The position numbers and the translations under genes are program-made. This document shows positions 46,021 to 57,690 of a stretch of 64,000 nt of DNA, piece by piece. How positions within the stretch are numbered: position 1 is the stretch's first letter; every line of letters begins with the position of its first letter. Source of the stretch: Sternotherus odoratus (lineage: Eukaryota > Chordata > Testudines > Kinosternidae); NCBI GenBank assembly GCA_032164245.1, contig JAVMKO010000003.1, forward strand, positions 41,914,890 through 41,978,889, read 5' to 3'. The notes beneath the pieces are model-generated. The model saw only the letters and a list, made by a program, of their open reading frames with translations, had not been told where the DNA came from and ran no database searches.

Positions 46021-46084
46021 ATTATTTATTTATTTGTTTGATTCTGTGCTTATTCGTTTGTTTGTTTATTTATTTATTTATTTT
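46021..46084. repeat. TTTA/TTTG simple repeat
   Basis: Mixed TTTA and TTTG units, interrupted by GATTCTGTGCTTATTC. Confidence 0.8.
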
Positions 46085-47561
46085 CTCCTCCAAGTTCAAT
46101 ATTTTAATACTTCAAAGCTAAAAGACAAACCATGGCTAGGATTTTCAAAGCTGCTTAAAGGAACTGGAAGCCCTGTTCACAGTAGGCATTCAAGTACCCT
46201 AAGTAGCTTCAGTAAAGTCAGCCTTAAGCGTAATGAGAAAGACAACAAGCTATAGAATACACAGGTATTTCCTAAAGAGTTATGGAACAGTTTGATTCCA
46301 TTGTCAATGTGAGAAAATTAAAAGTTTTTCTTTGTTGAGATTAGAGAATGGTTGACGTGAGGGCCTTATTTTGCTCCCTTTAAAGTTGAATAGAAACACT
46401 CAAATTGACTTTAATTGGAAAAATAATTATCTTTATACCATAATGGAAGAATGGGGACAAAACAGCTTAAGGCGAATCAATATGAAATGTAAGTAATATT
46501 ATCAGCATTACTGGAAAAACCCAGTTCTATCTGAAGTGAACTGCAGTTTTAATATAGCATTGTAATAAATATGCCATACTTCACATAGTTGAGAAGATAC
46601 TTTGGTCAATAATTACGTGTCACTTTAAAGATGTAGAGCACTGGGTACCAAGTATTATTAGTTGTTATTATTCATGACAGTTAGTACTATTACATCTTTC
46701 ATAGTTAAGTAACTCTGGGTTTTATAACTCTTTCCCACACTTCTGACCACTGGGGTTTGTTATATTTTCTGCTGCTTTACTTTTTGTTCTAGTTATTTCA
46801 AACCTAATGGAAAAAGTCCAGTTACTAGTTAGTGGTTTAATTCCTGTCATCATTAGTATGCCATTTTCTGTGTTTGATTGAATTTGATTTTTTTGGGAAA
46901 ATCTATGAATAAGAAATCCCAAAGATGAAAACATATGCTGTAGAGGAAATATTATGATCAATGCCAGCTGCTTACCAAGCTTTGTACTTTTACAGAGTGC
47001 TTTCTGAAGCTGATGCATTATGTTCATATTGAGTGAGTTGCTTTTCATGCTTTGGGGAAAATAATACTTGTAGCAGCGAAAGCAGCATGATTTTCATACT
47101 TATTACTAATGGTACTGGATTTGAGACAGTGGAAATCCCATTGGATAAGGGAACAGCACTCACATTGTTCTTGTTTTGTTTTTATGTTTTGTGCCAAAGA
47201 GGAAATCATGGTTAGAGCCAAGTTCAGTGGAGACATACAGTAAATGAGTGTTGTCATTTTGATGAAAAGGGACTTATACATGAAATACTTTTAGATGTGT
47301 CATTTCGTTCCTGAGAGAAACCGTAGCTAAAATGTAAAAGAATCACAAAAATCACAGTGAAACACATAGCACACACATATTTATATTTTTAAAAAACAGA
47401 ATGGTACAATTGAAATGCAAAGGTATGCCTCATGTAATTAATACATTTAATGTGTATTCTTGAGCTACAACTATATAAAAGACAAGAAAATATATGAAAT
47501 TTTTGCACAGTGATTAAAAATAATTCTATTAAGAAAATCCAACATAGACCAGCAAAATATG
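46085..47561. other. AT-rich DNA without a recognised gene
   Basis: 46135-46200 has a TTTTCAAAGCTGCTTAAAGG word like the palindromic repeat at 7735. The 108-codon minus-strand ORF at 46722-47048 has no motif. Confidence 0.45.
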
Positions 47562-47565
47562 ATTA

Positions 47566-47929
47566 TGGATCCTCCACTTAGAGGTAAAAGTGGCTGTTCA
47601 AAATATATCCACAAGAAGGACTCAAATATCTTTATTGTATGGCAGCTCCCTATATGTCAGGCAATAAAGAACACACAAAGAAAATGCATAAAAACTGCTG
47701 GTATGTTGCCCCTTTGCTGTCCCAAGCCTTTCTACCCCTTCCTGCTCTATACTCCCTCTTTTATAGTAGGCTTTATCTCCTCCAAGGGGCACAGTTTTGA
47801 GTACCTGCCTCCCTGATGGGCAGCTCTGGCAGCTGTCTGTGAGTGTGGCAGAGCTGCTTGCCTGAGACAGCATAGACTCCCCTTCTCCTTCTGCCTAAGC
47901 TCAGTATGGGGTTTGAAGCCCCCATTACA
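47566..47929 (-). mobile_element. Solo LTR (364 bp)
   Basis: Minus-strand ends TGTAATGGGGGC and GAGGATCCA, with exact 4-bp flanks ATTA (47562-47565 and 47930-47933). TATA box CTATAAAAG at 47758-47766 and AATAAA at 47631-47636, correctly ordered. A typical class I ERV-like solo LTR, non-coding throughout; the 83- and 85-codon ORFs crossing it are chance. Confidence 0.85.
47758..47766 (-). promoter_or_regulatory. TATA box of solo LTR
   Basis: CTATAAAAG on the minus strand, about 120 bp before AATAAA (47631-47636). Confidence 0.7.
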
Positions 47930-47933
47930 ATTA

Positions 47934-48340
47934 TGCACTATCATCAGACATTGGGGTTATTATAGCATAAGATATTGCTTGTGGGGACTAAAAGTATTGA
48001 AATCATGCCCCATTGTCCTAGCACAGGACTCTGTCCCTTGGCATCTTCATCAGCAAATAGAAAAATGATCTACAAACATACTGACAATTGATTTAGGATT
48101 CCTAATATTAACTACAACATAAATACTAGGAGATACTAATTTAACAAAATATAAAGCCTTCAGAAAGTATAAGTCACTTACTTAAGAGCAAATTTGAAAA
48201 ATGTAAGTTCAGCTAAAATTTGCCCCATATTTTCTCTCATATGTTTTGTCTTAAATGTATTGCACAGTAAAATAACCTATGTTTTTGAGTACAAATCTTT
48301 ATGATGTGAGATATGTTAAACACAATTTATGTATAACTTA
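47934..48340. other. No gene recognised
   Basis: AT-rich spacer; nothing identified. Confidence 0.5.
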
Positions 48341-48407
48341 CACACATGCACACACACACACATATATATATATATATACACACACACACATATATAAATA
48401 TATATCT
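48341..48407. repeat. Compound CA/TA microsatellite
   Basis: Alternating CA and TA dinucleotide runs. It touches the 3' end of an antisense CR1 copy and may have grown from its tail. Confidence 0.9.
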
Positions 48408-48545
48408 AACAGGTCTGATTACAAGGCCAGAAAGGACCATAATGATTGTCCAGTCTATCTCCTCCATAACACGGGCCAAAGAACATTATTAACTGGTTCA
48501 TACATCAAACCCATAATTTGTTCAGCCTCCGGTAAAGGCTAAGGC
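48408..48545 (-). mobile_element. CR1 LINE 3' end, antisense
   Basis: GGCCAGAAAGGACCATAATG, GTCCAGTCTATCTCC and ACACGGGCCAAAGAAC correspond to the reverse complement of a CR1-type 3' end (sense form ...GATCATAATGGTCC(C)TTCTG...). Short and 5'-truncated. Confidence 0.65.
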
Positions 48546-50069
48546 ATGAATGCGAAAGAACTGAGAGAAGCTATGACTAAATGAGACGGAAATGATATGG
48601 TGGGCTAGGGGAAAAAAAACCAACAGAATATGTGGCAAAAACTATATCTGTTCCACCAAATGATGTTGTGTTGCATCTGATTATTTCTCATGTTTACAGC
48701 ATGGGAGATTGGTCTGATTTGCACTTACTACTGGACGATCATCTTTTAGCTGTAGCTGAAGATGTCATTTTCAGCTTCTGTAATTTTTCCTTTCTGGTCC
48801 ATACTTCGCCATTGACCTTCATATTTTTGTCAGTTTGAGTCAACTGTTGCAAAGCACTTCACGTGCTTGGAGTTATGCCTGAGATATCTTCAGAAGTTAA
48901 ACCTAGTGCAAAATGAGATATATCACAGTCTCTAGTCTGCTAAGCAGGGCATTATATCACTATCACTCCCCTGCCTCTTCTCTTTCCTTTTCCTACACAG
49001 TGAAGGGGGAGTCCCAACGCAGAAAATGGCCTGGTTCTGTGTGCAAGCAGTAGTGAGACAAGAGCTAGAGAAGTGAGATGCAGTCAGGAACCCTGAGGAA
49101 CAGAGATATATGTGAAACATGCTCTGACTGCTGGAGCTACAGCTGGGTAGGATTGGGATTTCTTATGGAGCAGCAGTGACTGACCAGGGAACTAATGGAC
49201 AGGGGCTCCAATAAGAGACAAACTCATCTTGGCCTGGAGACCTGTAAGCTGCCATTTACTGGAATAAAGACTGGACTGGGAAGATACCTTAGGCACTAGG
49301 CCTGAAGAGTCCTAACTCTCAGTTGAATTGCACAAAAGCCCGAACAAGAACTAGTCTTGCTCACTTTGAACTGGAACTGTTTAAGCAAATATAGCTAGGG
49401 AACCTATATCCTTTCCCTTTCCTGACAGCCCTAGTAAAATATCCTTTTACTTAGCTATGTACCTGAATGACTACTGAGATTCACCAGGGCTAGCGCCTAT
49501 AGGGCCTATCTGGTTAAACGCCAACAATGCTAGTTTGTCTCTGAGTTGAAGTTTACCTGGCATAATATTACTGGTGTCTTAGGGGGTCGTGTACTCCAGC
49601 ACTGAGCAGCCCTAATAATTTCAATATTCAACCAGTGTTCCATCATCTGCACTGACTGCCTGGGTATTTTGGGCTGGAGATTCAGGTGTTAATATTACTG
49701 TTGGTGTCCATGGGAAATCATAAATTTATTTCTTTACAAATCTGACCCTTAGTTCCTGCCTTCCACAAAAATCATGTATGGCCCTGTGCTGCGTTCCCAC
49801 AGTTGGGTTTAGCAGAAGCATAAGAGCTGGATCCCCACAGTATAAAAGAATGGTGATTGTTGGCAGGATGTTCTCCATAGGGACCCATTTAATTCTGAAT
49901 GTATTTTCCTCTCTCCTACCCGATAGTAGCCTGAATCTCTTGACCTTCAGGATATGCTGCTAGGCACACCTTTTAAAAAGGAAGGTGTGGGAAGTAAGGA
50001 GACACCTTATACCACATTCTTTCTCTGCTCTGCGGTATAGGACTAGTAACTAAATGTTACCACAAGGAC
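48546..50069. other. No recognised gene
   Basis: 48930-49620 is more GC-balanced, has AATAAA at about 49262 and reads like an unidentified LTR or other repeat on the plus strand, but no termini were found. The rest is AT-rich. Confidence 0.4.
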
Positions 50070-50077
50070 ATGTTACT

Positions 50078-50842
50078 CAGGGCCGGATGAACTCTCCTGT
50101 GGGCCTGGGGCTATTAGATTTTGTGGGGGCCCTGTATACAAGTCTTTTTCCTAATTGAAAAAAAATATATCACAATTATCACATGGAGTTTATTAGCATT
50201 ATACTGAACTTGCCTTTTAATTAATATAAAGCCATTCTGTGGTTACATTTCAGTTTTAAAACATGTAGAATGTAGTTGAAGTTAATTAAAAATAGCCCAC
50301 TTCTTACCTTAGAACAGCTGTTATGTGAGTTTCTTTCTGGGAGAGAGTTTGGTGCAGGAGGGGATTCTGACCTGGCGCAGGGGGTTGGGGTGCTGGAGGG
50401 AGTGTGAGGTGCAGGCTCCAGCTGGGAGGTGCTTACCATAGGAGCTCGCGGCTGACAGCACAGCAGGGCTCAGACAGGCTGCCTGCCATAATCCCACACT
50501 GCTCCTGGAGGCAGCTGGCTGCTGGCATGTCCGTTGAGGGAGGAGAACAGTATGTCTCCATGCTCTGCCTGCACCTGCAAGCCTCCACAGCCAGCTACTT
50601 CCAGGAGTGACATGGGGCCGTGGTATGCAGTCAGCTTGCTTGAGCCCTGCTGTGCTGCTGGACTTTTAGCGGCCTGGATATCATGATCAACTGGAAGAGG
50701 CTCCAGGATCGACCAGTCAACTGCGATGGACAGGTTGGTGACCACTGTATTGTATATAATTATAGATTTATTTTTGTGGGGCACCTTTTGGCCTGAGGCC
50801 CTGGGCTGCAGCCCCTAAAGCCCCTGCGTTAATCTGGCCATG
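50078..50842. mobile_element. Composite hAT element (765 bp)
   Basis: Left end CAGGGCCGGATGAAC and right end, on the minus strand, CATGGCCAGATTAACGC are hAT-type inverted repeats. Flanking 8-mers ATGTTACT (50070-50077) and ATCTTACA (50843-50850) match 6 of 8. The left half is AT-rich, while the right third is GC-rich and ends with a different hAT terminus at 50747, suggesting a second element inside it. No transposase. Confidence 0.72.
50400..50747 (-). mobile_element. Second hAT element nested in the previous one
   Basis: Minus-strand start CAGTGGTCACCAACCTGTCC at 50747, followed by TTGACTGGTCGATCCTGG, a typical hAT end in turtles. The sequence continues through AAGTAGCTGGCTGTGGAGGC to about 50400 with no clear far terminus. 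If this is right, it inserted into the CAGGGCCGGAT element. Confidence 0.55.
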
Positions 50843-50850
50843 ATCTTACA

Positions 50851-51902
50851 CTGTGGAAATCAACTATCAAAAATTGTCAAGATATTATGGAAATATGTGT
50901 ACCTCTGTGTGTACATTTGGACTCAAAGTACAGATACTTTGGTTACTCTTTTTGAATTATTCAGTATACCTTAAAGGTTCACATTAGGAGGTTATCATTT
51001 GGAAGGCCATGCAGTATGTAATGTTACTTGAAATATATTATGTGAATGTGCTTGAGTGAAAACAACACCACAGGGCTATATTATAGGCCCTGACCCACTC
51101 CCTTTGCTCTATTTGAGTGGCACAAATCAGTCTGAAACCACACACAGGGCCCTGGCATAGAGTTATTCCCAGAAGGCTTAGAGCCAGCCTAGTTAACTCT
51201 TAGTTCTCAGTGCCTGCAGCCTCCAGGGCAGGGGGGGGAGGGTACAGTATTGGGAGCAGACAGGGAGTGGAGAGGAGTTTGTAGGGGAAGTGGCCAGACC
51301 AGAATGTGCTCCAGCTGTCCTTAGATGGCATATGGTCCCTTGGAAATCATACTGAAGTGATGCTGCAATATCCTGCTGTCACTACTGGGGTGGGGCCAGG
51401 AAAAGAATCAGGAAATTGTAAATAGCTCTCTGAAAAGTCTCAGCCCTCTTGATCTACCCAGTGAAGATGGATACAACAGCGAATATGTCCCACCACCCCT
51501 AATATGATTAGCTGCTCAATCTAGTTAATGGAAGGCCACTAAACTGTTTCCTAGAGGGCAATTCCAATTCCAAAATGTCCTTCACGTGTCAGTGTCCAGA
51601 AAAATTACAGACATGGCAATACTTCGCTTATTGATAGTAATTGGGGGAAAAAAACCCTGAAAGATATGATCTCAGAAAACACTGACTCTTAGTTAAGATT
51701 ATAATAGGCTAAGCAGAAAACAATCTCTTGAATACTGAAAGAGAAATTTGCTTAAAGAAAGCAGCTAAGGCTGACTTATTATGTGAACTTTCCCATTGTG
51801 AAAGAAAACTGAACAATTAGGAGTGCTCTATAAAATGGCATTATCCATTTTTTCCCTGACAAGAACATACATTACATTTATACCATTTATAATAACAGAT
51901 TA
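50851..51902. other. No recognised gene
   Basis: 51060-51480 is GC-balanced and may be an unidentified repeat, with a G-run near 51230. No ORF of note. Confidence 0.4.
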
Positions 51903-52010
51903 AGGCCTTCATCCCACAAAGTACTAAAGTATGTATCTCTGTGAAGTCAATGGGATGACTCAGATGCTTAAAGTTATGTATATGATTGAATGCTTTGTGG
52001 GATCAGGGAC
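51903..52010. repeat. Short sauropsid palindromic repeat
   Basis: AGGCCTTCATCCCACAAAG at the left and GCTTTGTGGGATCAGGG at the right form inverted arms around GTGAAGTCAATGGGATGAC and ATGCTTAAAG. Same type as 34945 and 36170. Confidence 0.55.
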
Positions 52011-53204
52011 TAAGGGTTTTTTTGCTGAGGCCATGTATGGTTTTCTCTTTCCCTTTCCTATAAAATGCTGAGACAAGAGTGACCCAGGCTTTTTCTGGAG
52101 GAATGAGATCCATCTTGACTTCTCCAACAGGCCCAGACAGTTCACCCAGGCTTCCCCTGCCCCACTGTATGCATTAAGGACCTTAGGACATGCTGAGAAG
52201 ACCACTGTGGAATGCAAAGCAAAAAGTCTGGGGCAGTAGGTAGAACAGTGGGAATTACTCGAGGGACTGGAGGGATTGCCTTGTGTTTCTGTGTAGGTTC
52301 TTAACAATGTCTCTTAATCCAGTCCCTATTTTTTCCTATGCATATTTGAGGTGCAGGTGAAACCACTCCTTCTTGTGATGCCAATGTTGGCCCTCCTTCC
52401 CATAGGGAGTCTGCACACTGTGGCTGTTATGTATATTTACTGAACACTCTATCTTATGTTTATGTTTGTCAGGAGCTCAGGGTTGCAAAACTTAAGCGAA
52501 AATAAAATATTTTTAATTTTGAAAAAGTGTGAGGGTTAATTGTGAAAGGAATTTGTTAATGTTTTGAAATTTATTTGTATTATAATATGTACAGTAGGTG
52601 AAGGAACCAGCCAAATACCACCTCAGTGGCTTTCACATGTAACCGTAAGGTAAGTGGTTCAATGGATAACATAGACAGTTTTCCGAGATGTCAAATCTGA
52701 TGTTAAAGGGTGGACAAGAACAATGTGGGATTGCCCTGGGAGGACTAATTTGCACAATGACAGCTATTACATCAGCACTTGTACTCTACATTGAGAGTGT
52801 AATGAAGTACAGTGACATGATGTTCAAATCAAGTGTGTGATCACAATGGTTATGTGAATTCTCAGGATTCATTCCAAATGCTTTTGCAAGGGTGCATGGT
52901 ATTGCATGACAGGGGCTTACAATAGTTGTTCCAACACAGTGCTGTAGACTAGGCAAGGATATATGACTTATTAATACAAGGCCTACAGCAATGCAAGGAT
53001 TGTTCCATATAAAAAGAATTAATTCTAAAAGAGAAACTTAGATATGTTGTCTGCGTTTTGAGAATTATAAAAGAAATGCCTATTTGACTGCATAGTCTAG
53101 CAGAAAAATGTGATATGCAACTGTAGGTAAATATGCATACAATGTCTGTTTATTGAGCATCATGTACACCTTTGGAACATATTAATTTTAGAATACCGTA
53201 GTGA
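52011..53204. other. No recognised gene
   Basis: A 115-codon minus ORF (51960-52307) has no motif. Otherwise AT-rich. Nothing identified. Confidence 0.45.
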
Positions 53205-54075
53205 AGAACCGTGTGGAGTTCTGGTCTCCCATGTTTAAGAAGGATGAATTCAAACTGGAACAGGTACAGGGAAGGGATAATACAAGGAATGGAAAAACAG
53301 TCTTATGAAAGGAGACTCAGAAAACTTGACTTGTTTAGCCTAACCAAAAGAAGTCTGAGTGGAGATATGATTGCTCTCTATAAATATATCAGAGGAATAA
53401 ATACCAGGGAGAAAAAGGAATTATTTAAGATCACTACCAATGTGGACACAAGAACAAATGGCCAGCAGGAAGTTTAGACTGGAAATTAGATTAAGGTTTC
53501 TAACCATCAGAGGAGTTACGTTTTGGAACAGCCCTCCAAGGGGACCAGTGGGGGCAAAGGACCTATCTGGCTTCAAGACTAAGCTTGATGAGTTTATGGA
53601 GGATATGGTGATGGGATAGCCTAATTTTGGCAATTAATTTATCTTTGACTATGAGTGGTAAATATGCCCAGTGGCCTGTGATGGGATGTTAGATGGGGTG
53701 GGATCTGAGTTACTACAGAGAATTCTTTCCTGGGTGTCGGGCTGGTGAGTCTTGCCCACATGCTCAGGGTCTAGCTGATTGCCATATTTGGGGTCAGGAA
53801 GAAATTTTCCTCCAGGGCAGATTGACAGAGGTCCTGATTTTTTGTTTTTATTTTTTGTTTGTTTGTTTGCCTTCCTCTGCAGCATAGGGCACAATTCATT
53901 TGCTGGATGATCCTCTGCACCTTGAAGTCTTTAAACCATGATTTGAGGACTTCAATAGATCAAACATAGGTTGGGTGTTTACTATGGAAGTGGGTGAGGG
54001 AGATTCTGTGGCCTGCATTGTCCAGGACTAGATGATCATAATGGTCCCTTCTGATCTTAAAGTTTATGAGTCTAT
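53205..54075 (+). mobile_element. CR1 LINE 3' end
   Basis: Same subfamily as 23770-24935. Landmarks: GAGTTCTGGTCTCCCATG, AAGGATGAATTCAAACTGGA, AGGAGACTCAGAAAACTTG, ATTGCTCTCTATAAATATAT, CAATGTGGACACAAGAAC, GGCTTCAAGACTAAGC, ATTTGGGGTCAGGAAG, then the tail GATGATCATAATGGTCCC and AAGTTTATGAGTCTATG. One segment still reads as protein (DMIALYKYIRGINTREKKEL), but no full ORF remains. A MITE sits exactly in its terminal TCTATG repeat. Confidence 0.9.
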
Positions 54076-54369
54076 GGGCTGGTCCCCATTATGAGGGGGA
54101 TCGACTGCAGATACGCAACTTCAGCTACGTGAATCACGTAGCTGAAGTTTGTGTATCTGCAGCCGATTTACCGTCCGTCCTCACGGCAGCGGCAGTTGGC
54201 GGCACATTCCCCCGTCGACTCCAGCTTGCGCCTCCCGGCAAGCTGGAGTTCCAGAGTCAACGGGGGTGCCGCAGGCAATCAATATATCATGTCTTCACAA
54301 GAAGTGAGAAATTGATTGCCAGAATATCGATCACTACCCGCCGATCTGGTGGGTAGTGAAGACCAGCCC
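54076..54369 (+). mobile_element. Triple-hairpin MITE, complete copy (294 bp)
   Basis: Flanked by TAT (54073-54075 and 54370-54372), fitting the TWA/TNA-type Harbinger duplication. Termini GGGCTGGTCC and, on the minus strand, GGGCTGGTCTTCACTACC are inverted. Hairpin 1 (GCAGATACGCAACTTCAGC...) is present with one mismatch; hairpins 2 and 3 have decayed relative to 23019-23293. It is inserted in the CR1 3' tail. Confidence 0.88.
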
Positions 54370-54372
54370 TAT

Positions 54373-55240
54373 GAGTGTGATTCTGTAGCCTGGTGCTTAT
54401 GGCACTCACCCATGATGTGCATGATCCCAAATCCAGTCCCCCTGATTAAATGACTCATTATTTATCCAGAGTGCAACACCTTCAAAAGGAGAGGTTGAGG
54501 AAGCCCCACATCAGAATATCCCAAAACCCAGTCATTGGGGCACTCACCTGAGAGGTAACAGTTCCCTATAAAATTCCTTCTTTTTTCTAAAATGGGGGCG
54601 AGCACTTGAATTAGGAGCATCCCACATCCCAGTATCCCAACCACTGGTCTAAAAGTTATGGGGAAATGGTCCTCCTCTGAGACCTCTTGCAAAAACAACA
54701 CAGATGCCTAATTCCAAAGAGGGTTCCCAATTGTGAATCTCAAGCAGAAAATGGTTCCTCCCTGTAACCTCACTTTAGGCTCCTCTATGAGAGAGGAGAA
54801 TGGCTTATCGTTTACTTCTCTCACTGGAATCTCCCACTGGCTAACATAGGTGGCTCTCTCTCAGCATCTGAGGAAATTCTGACTGTGTGGAGCACAATCT
54901 AAGTTGCCTATTTTGCCCCATTTATTCCATAGGGAGACTAGGCGCCTCTCTTAAACTTTGTGACTCAGAGTGATTTTCCCAATTGCTGTGATGCTCAGCA
55001 TCAGAACTGCTAACTTTTGTGCACCCATGCCTTAGCTATTTAAACTTATTTCCCACAGACAGGGAAAGCTATTTGGCCCATTCCCTTTCTAAACTCTGTT
55101 AATCCCCCATGATATAATGGGTCATTCAGTAACTCCCCTTTTCACTTTTTCTGTCCCAGCCAAATTGAACACTATTATGTAAGACTAATACATTATGACT
55201 CCCTGAATGAAGAAATGGCTCTTGGTCTTTGTTCAGTATT
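54373..55240. repeat. Long interspersed repeat with tRNA-like segments
   Basis: Early part has GTAGCCTGGTGCTTATGGCA, GGGGCACTCACCTGAGAGG and AACCACTGGTCTAAAAGTTA. These resemble pol III A-box/B-box tRNA-like units in both orientations (GTGGTTAGGGCACTCACC type), but their boxes have decayed. The later part (GGAGACTAGGCGCCTCTC, CCCACAGACAGGGAAAGC, TAATGGGTCATTCAGTAAC, CAAATTGAACACTATTATG) belongs to a repeat I recall from turtles. Class uncertain; no ORF. Confidence 0.45.
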
Positions 55241-56712
55241 TGTTTTTCTTTCATATAAATTTATGTCATTATACTATCCTCTGAATATAGTAACTCAAGC
55301 TGACATCATCAGTACTAGAACAGGGGCTTTGTTGCATAGTTCAATAGTCTTCCAAATGCATTATTATTCTAAGTGTTTTATAAAGATGGACTAAACCAGT
55401 CAGAAAAAATCAACTTCTCTTCTCACACTTTTCACACTCTCTGCCTGAGGCAGCTTATAATATAACAAAACAAAGAAACCTTTCAGAAGTCTGAGGTATA
55501 CAGCAGAATATATCTTAATTATTTTCTGATTTATTAAGTTTTATATTATATAAATTAATAATAGCCAAAATGGACTTCCTTTCAGCCTAGCCATCATTTG
55601 TGGCTGATCTATAGTAGATAGTAGAAGTGGGTCTTGAGAAGGGATTTGAAGGAGAAATTATCAGAAATACTATATGTTCATAGATCTTATGTCAAAGCAT
55701 GATTTGTCAGCATTATAGTGCATTCATCTTGTATTATAGTGCATACAGATTTTTCTTTTTCTTTTCTTTTCCCATTTTATCTTGGTGCAGCATCAGATTT
55801 AGAGCTTTTTGCTTCTCTTGTATAGAAGAAGAATGCATACACAGTGAATAAGGCCCAAATCGAGCAAATTTTACTTATGTTTAAATGCTTATGTTTAAAT
55901 GAGCTCAAAGTGCATAAAGTTAGATGTAGACTTGAACCGTTGCATGACTAGAGCCTAAAATTGTAATGTTCTTTCCTGTGGCTCTAACATTTTTGTAATA
56001 ATTCTCCATTTTAATATGGATTGACATATCTTCTTGAATAAGACAAATCAATTAAAGAACATTTGTCTGTCTACCATATTTAAACTATTTAGATTGAAAC
56101 TATGAATGCTTCAGCGATAGATGTTAAGAACAATTGTGGGTATAGAGAGAGAATGAAAAGATTGGAATAGGTTACCTGAAAGTGTAAAATTAATAAGGAG
56201 GGACATGGCAAGAATGTCTAAAATAATAAATGGTTATAGACAGGGTAGGTAAGGGGAAATGGCCCCCACCTCAAAATTCTGGGGGCACAAGGACTCCAGT
56301 GATGCCTCCCTTTTCTTCCTCTTGCCCCCCCTTCCCCAACTCCAACCCCAGAAATGAGCCAGCCAAAGACTTCAGCCAATAGGGCAAAAGCACCCAAAGC
56401 AGGAACCTTTGTACCATAGGCATTCAGAGAACATTCTCCAGTTTTGACTAGATTTTCTTTACCCTGTACTGATTGTCTGTACTGATTGCACAAACCTTCT
56501 CCTTCCCAGTTCCTTATAGTCTCTTCACTTCAGCTAAACTCCAAACCTGCCCTCCTGGCCCTGCCCTCCCACCCTCTTTCCTTCCCTTTCCTGTCCATTT
56601 TCCTGGGGGGGGGGGCAGAGTAGGATATGTGAAACTAATATGTTACTAGGTGCTATTGCATTGTTCACTCTGCTGGTGTGTGAACCCCCTCCTAATATTA
56701 ATCTTGTCTATT
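55241..56712. other. No recognised gene
   Basis: 55852-55955 is a decayed 'GCTTAAG'-type repeat containing a tandem TTATGTTTAAATGC doublet. 56250-56350 is a C/G-rich patch, with a homopolymer G run at 56604-56615. A 91-codon minus ORF at 56218-56493 has no motif. Confidence 0.4.
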
Positions 56713-57250
56713 TAGAGTGTAAGGTCTTTGTGACAGGCACTGTGATAATCTAAAAACAAGTAGACATTCAGTGAAAGTGAAAGGTATTCAATGAAAATCT
56801 GTCCAAGGAAATGCTTTTCACACACTCCATAATTTAACCTGTACAAATCATTGCCACACGTTATCACTGAGGCCAGGGACTCAAAAAGCTGATGGACATT
56901 TATAAAAATAGTTAGAATGCCCAGAATTATAATAATAACTTTTAAAATAAGTTTGGAAAGGAATAAATTTAAAAAGAAGAAGAATCTTGGGAAGGAATAT
57001 AAGCTTCTCTGTTTCTTGGCATAAGCCAGCACTACGCCGCTTCCCGCAGACCCCATTGGACCGGGATGGTGAATTGCGGCCAGTAGGAGCTGCGATAGGT
57101 GAACCACCAGGTAAACAAACCAGCGGGGCCCGCTAAGGGTGCTTACCCTGCTGTCCCGCATGCCAAGGTTGCCATTCCCTGTTTCATGGCATGAACCAAC
57201 CTCTAATGTTTTGAGATTAGAAGGAAATTTTCCCTGAGCACAGGTTATTC
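56713..57250 (+). mobile_element. CR1 LINE 3' end with nested hAT fragment, preceded by a MIR tail
   Basis: 56713-56750 (TGTAAGGTCTTTGTGACAGG) is a MIR-type tail piece. From about 56790 CR1-like text follows: TCATTGCCACACGTTATCAC, AAAAAGCTGATGGACATTTA, TTGGGAAGGAATATAAGCTT, and after the hAT fragment CATGAACCAACCTCTAATG, ATTAGAAGGAAATTTTCCC and CACAGGTTATTCCATG. This is the diverged 3' region of a second CR1 subfamily, shared with 59080-59425. Confidence 0.65.
57028..57181 (+). mobile_element. 3' end of a hAT element inside CR1
   Basis: GC-rich island: CTTCCCGCAGACCCCATTGG, AATTGCGGCCAGTAGGAGC, GGTAAACAAACCAGCGGGGC, CCGCATGCCAAGG and the terminus GGTTGCCATTCCCTG, which on the minus strand is a CAGGG...GGCAACC hAT end. 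The opposite end is missing. It is bracketed by 19-bp near-repeats of CR1 sequence (57009-57027 and 57179-57197, 16 of 19 matching), longer than a normal hAT duplication. Confidence 0.7.
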
Positions 57251-57690
57251 CATGTTTACCAACCACAGAGTTGTCAATACATTTACACTCAGAACTACCA
57301 TGAGAAGCAGATAGGTGGTATCCCAATCTTAATAAAGGAAACGAGCCCAAACATTTCTGGTTTTACCACAGACAAATTGAGTTGGCATTTCCTTAATCCC
57401 AGTCCCTTGCTTCAACCACAATACTGTACATTCTCCCTAAAACCAAAATGTGATGTATATTTTTACAAACAAAATGATCTTAGCATTTGTTCTCTAAGTT
57501 TAACTTTTACTTCATATTTGCTCTAATAAAATAATACAGCCACTTTTAAGACAGAAAAAATCCTAAAGATTTAGGGCAAAATGAAGTAAAGGGAATTATG
57601 TCACATATGAATTTGGTGCAAGAATGGTAACGGAACCATGAAGAGAAAGCGGCATGTGTTTATGAATATCATGTCATACCAAAATGGTTT
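57251..57690. other. No recognised gene
   Basis: AT-rich spacer between two CR1 remnants. The final 100 bases may be very decayed CR1. Confidence 0.4.

Noticed and set aside
54373..54720. Functional tRNA gene
   Set aside because: The tRNA-like A and B boxes are degenerate, no cloverleaf can be drawn, and the segment belongs to a repeat.
56712..57350. 212-codon minus-strand ORF, the longest in the window
   Set aside because: It runs antisense through a CR1 tail and a nested hAT fragment, has no domain, and its length comes from chance lack of stops.
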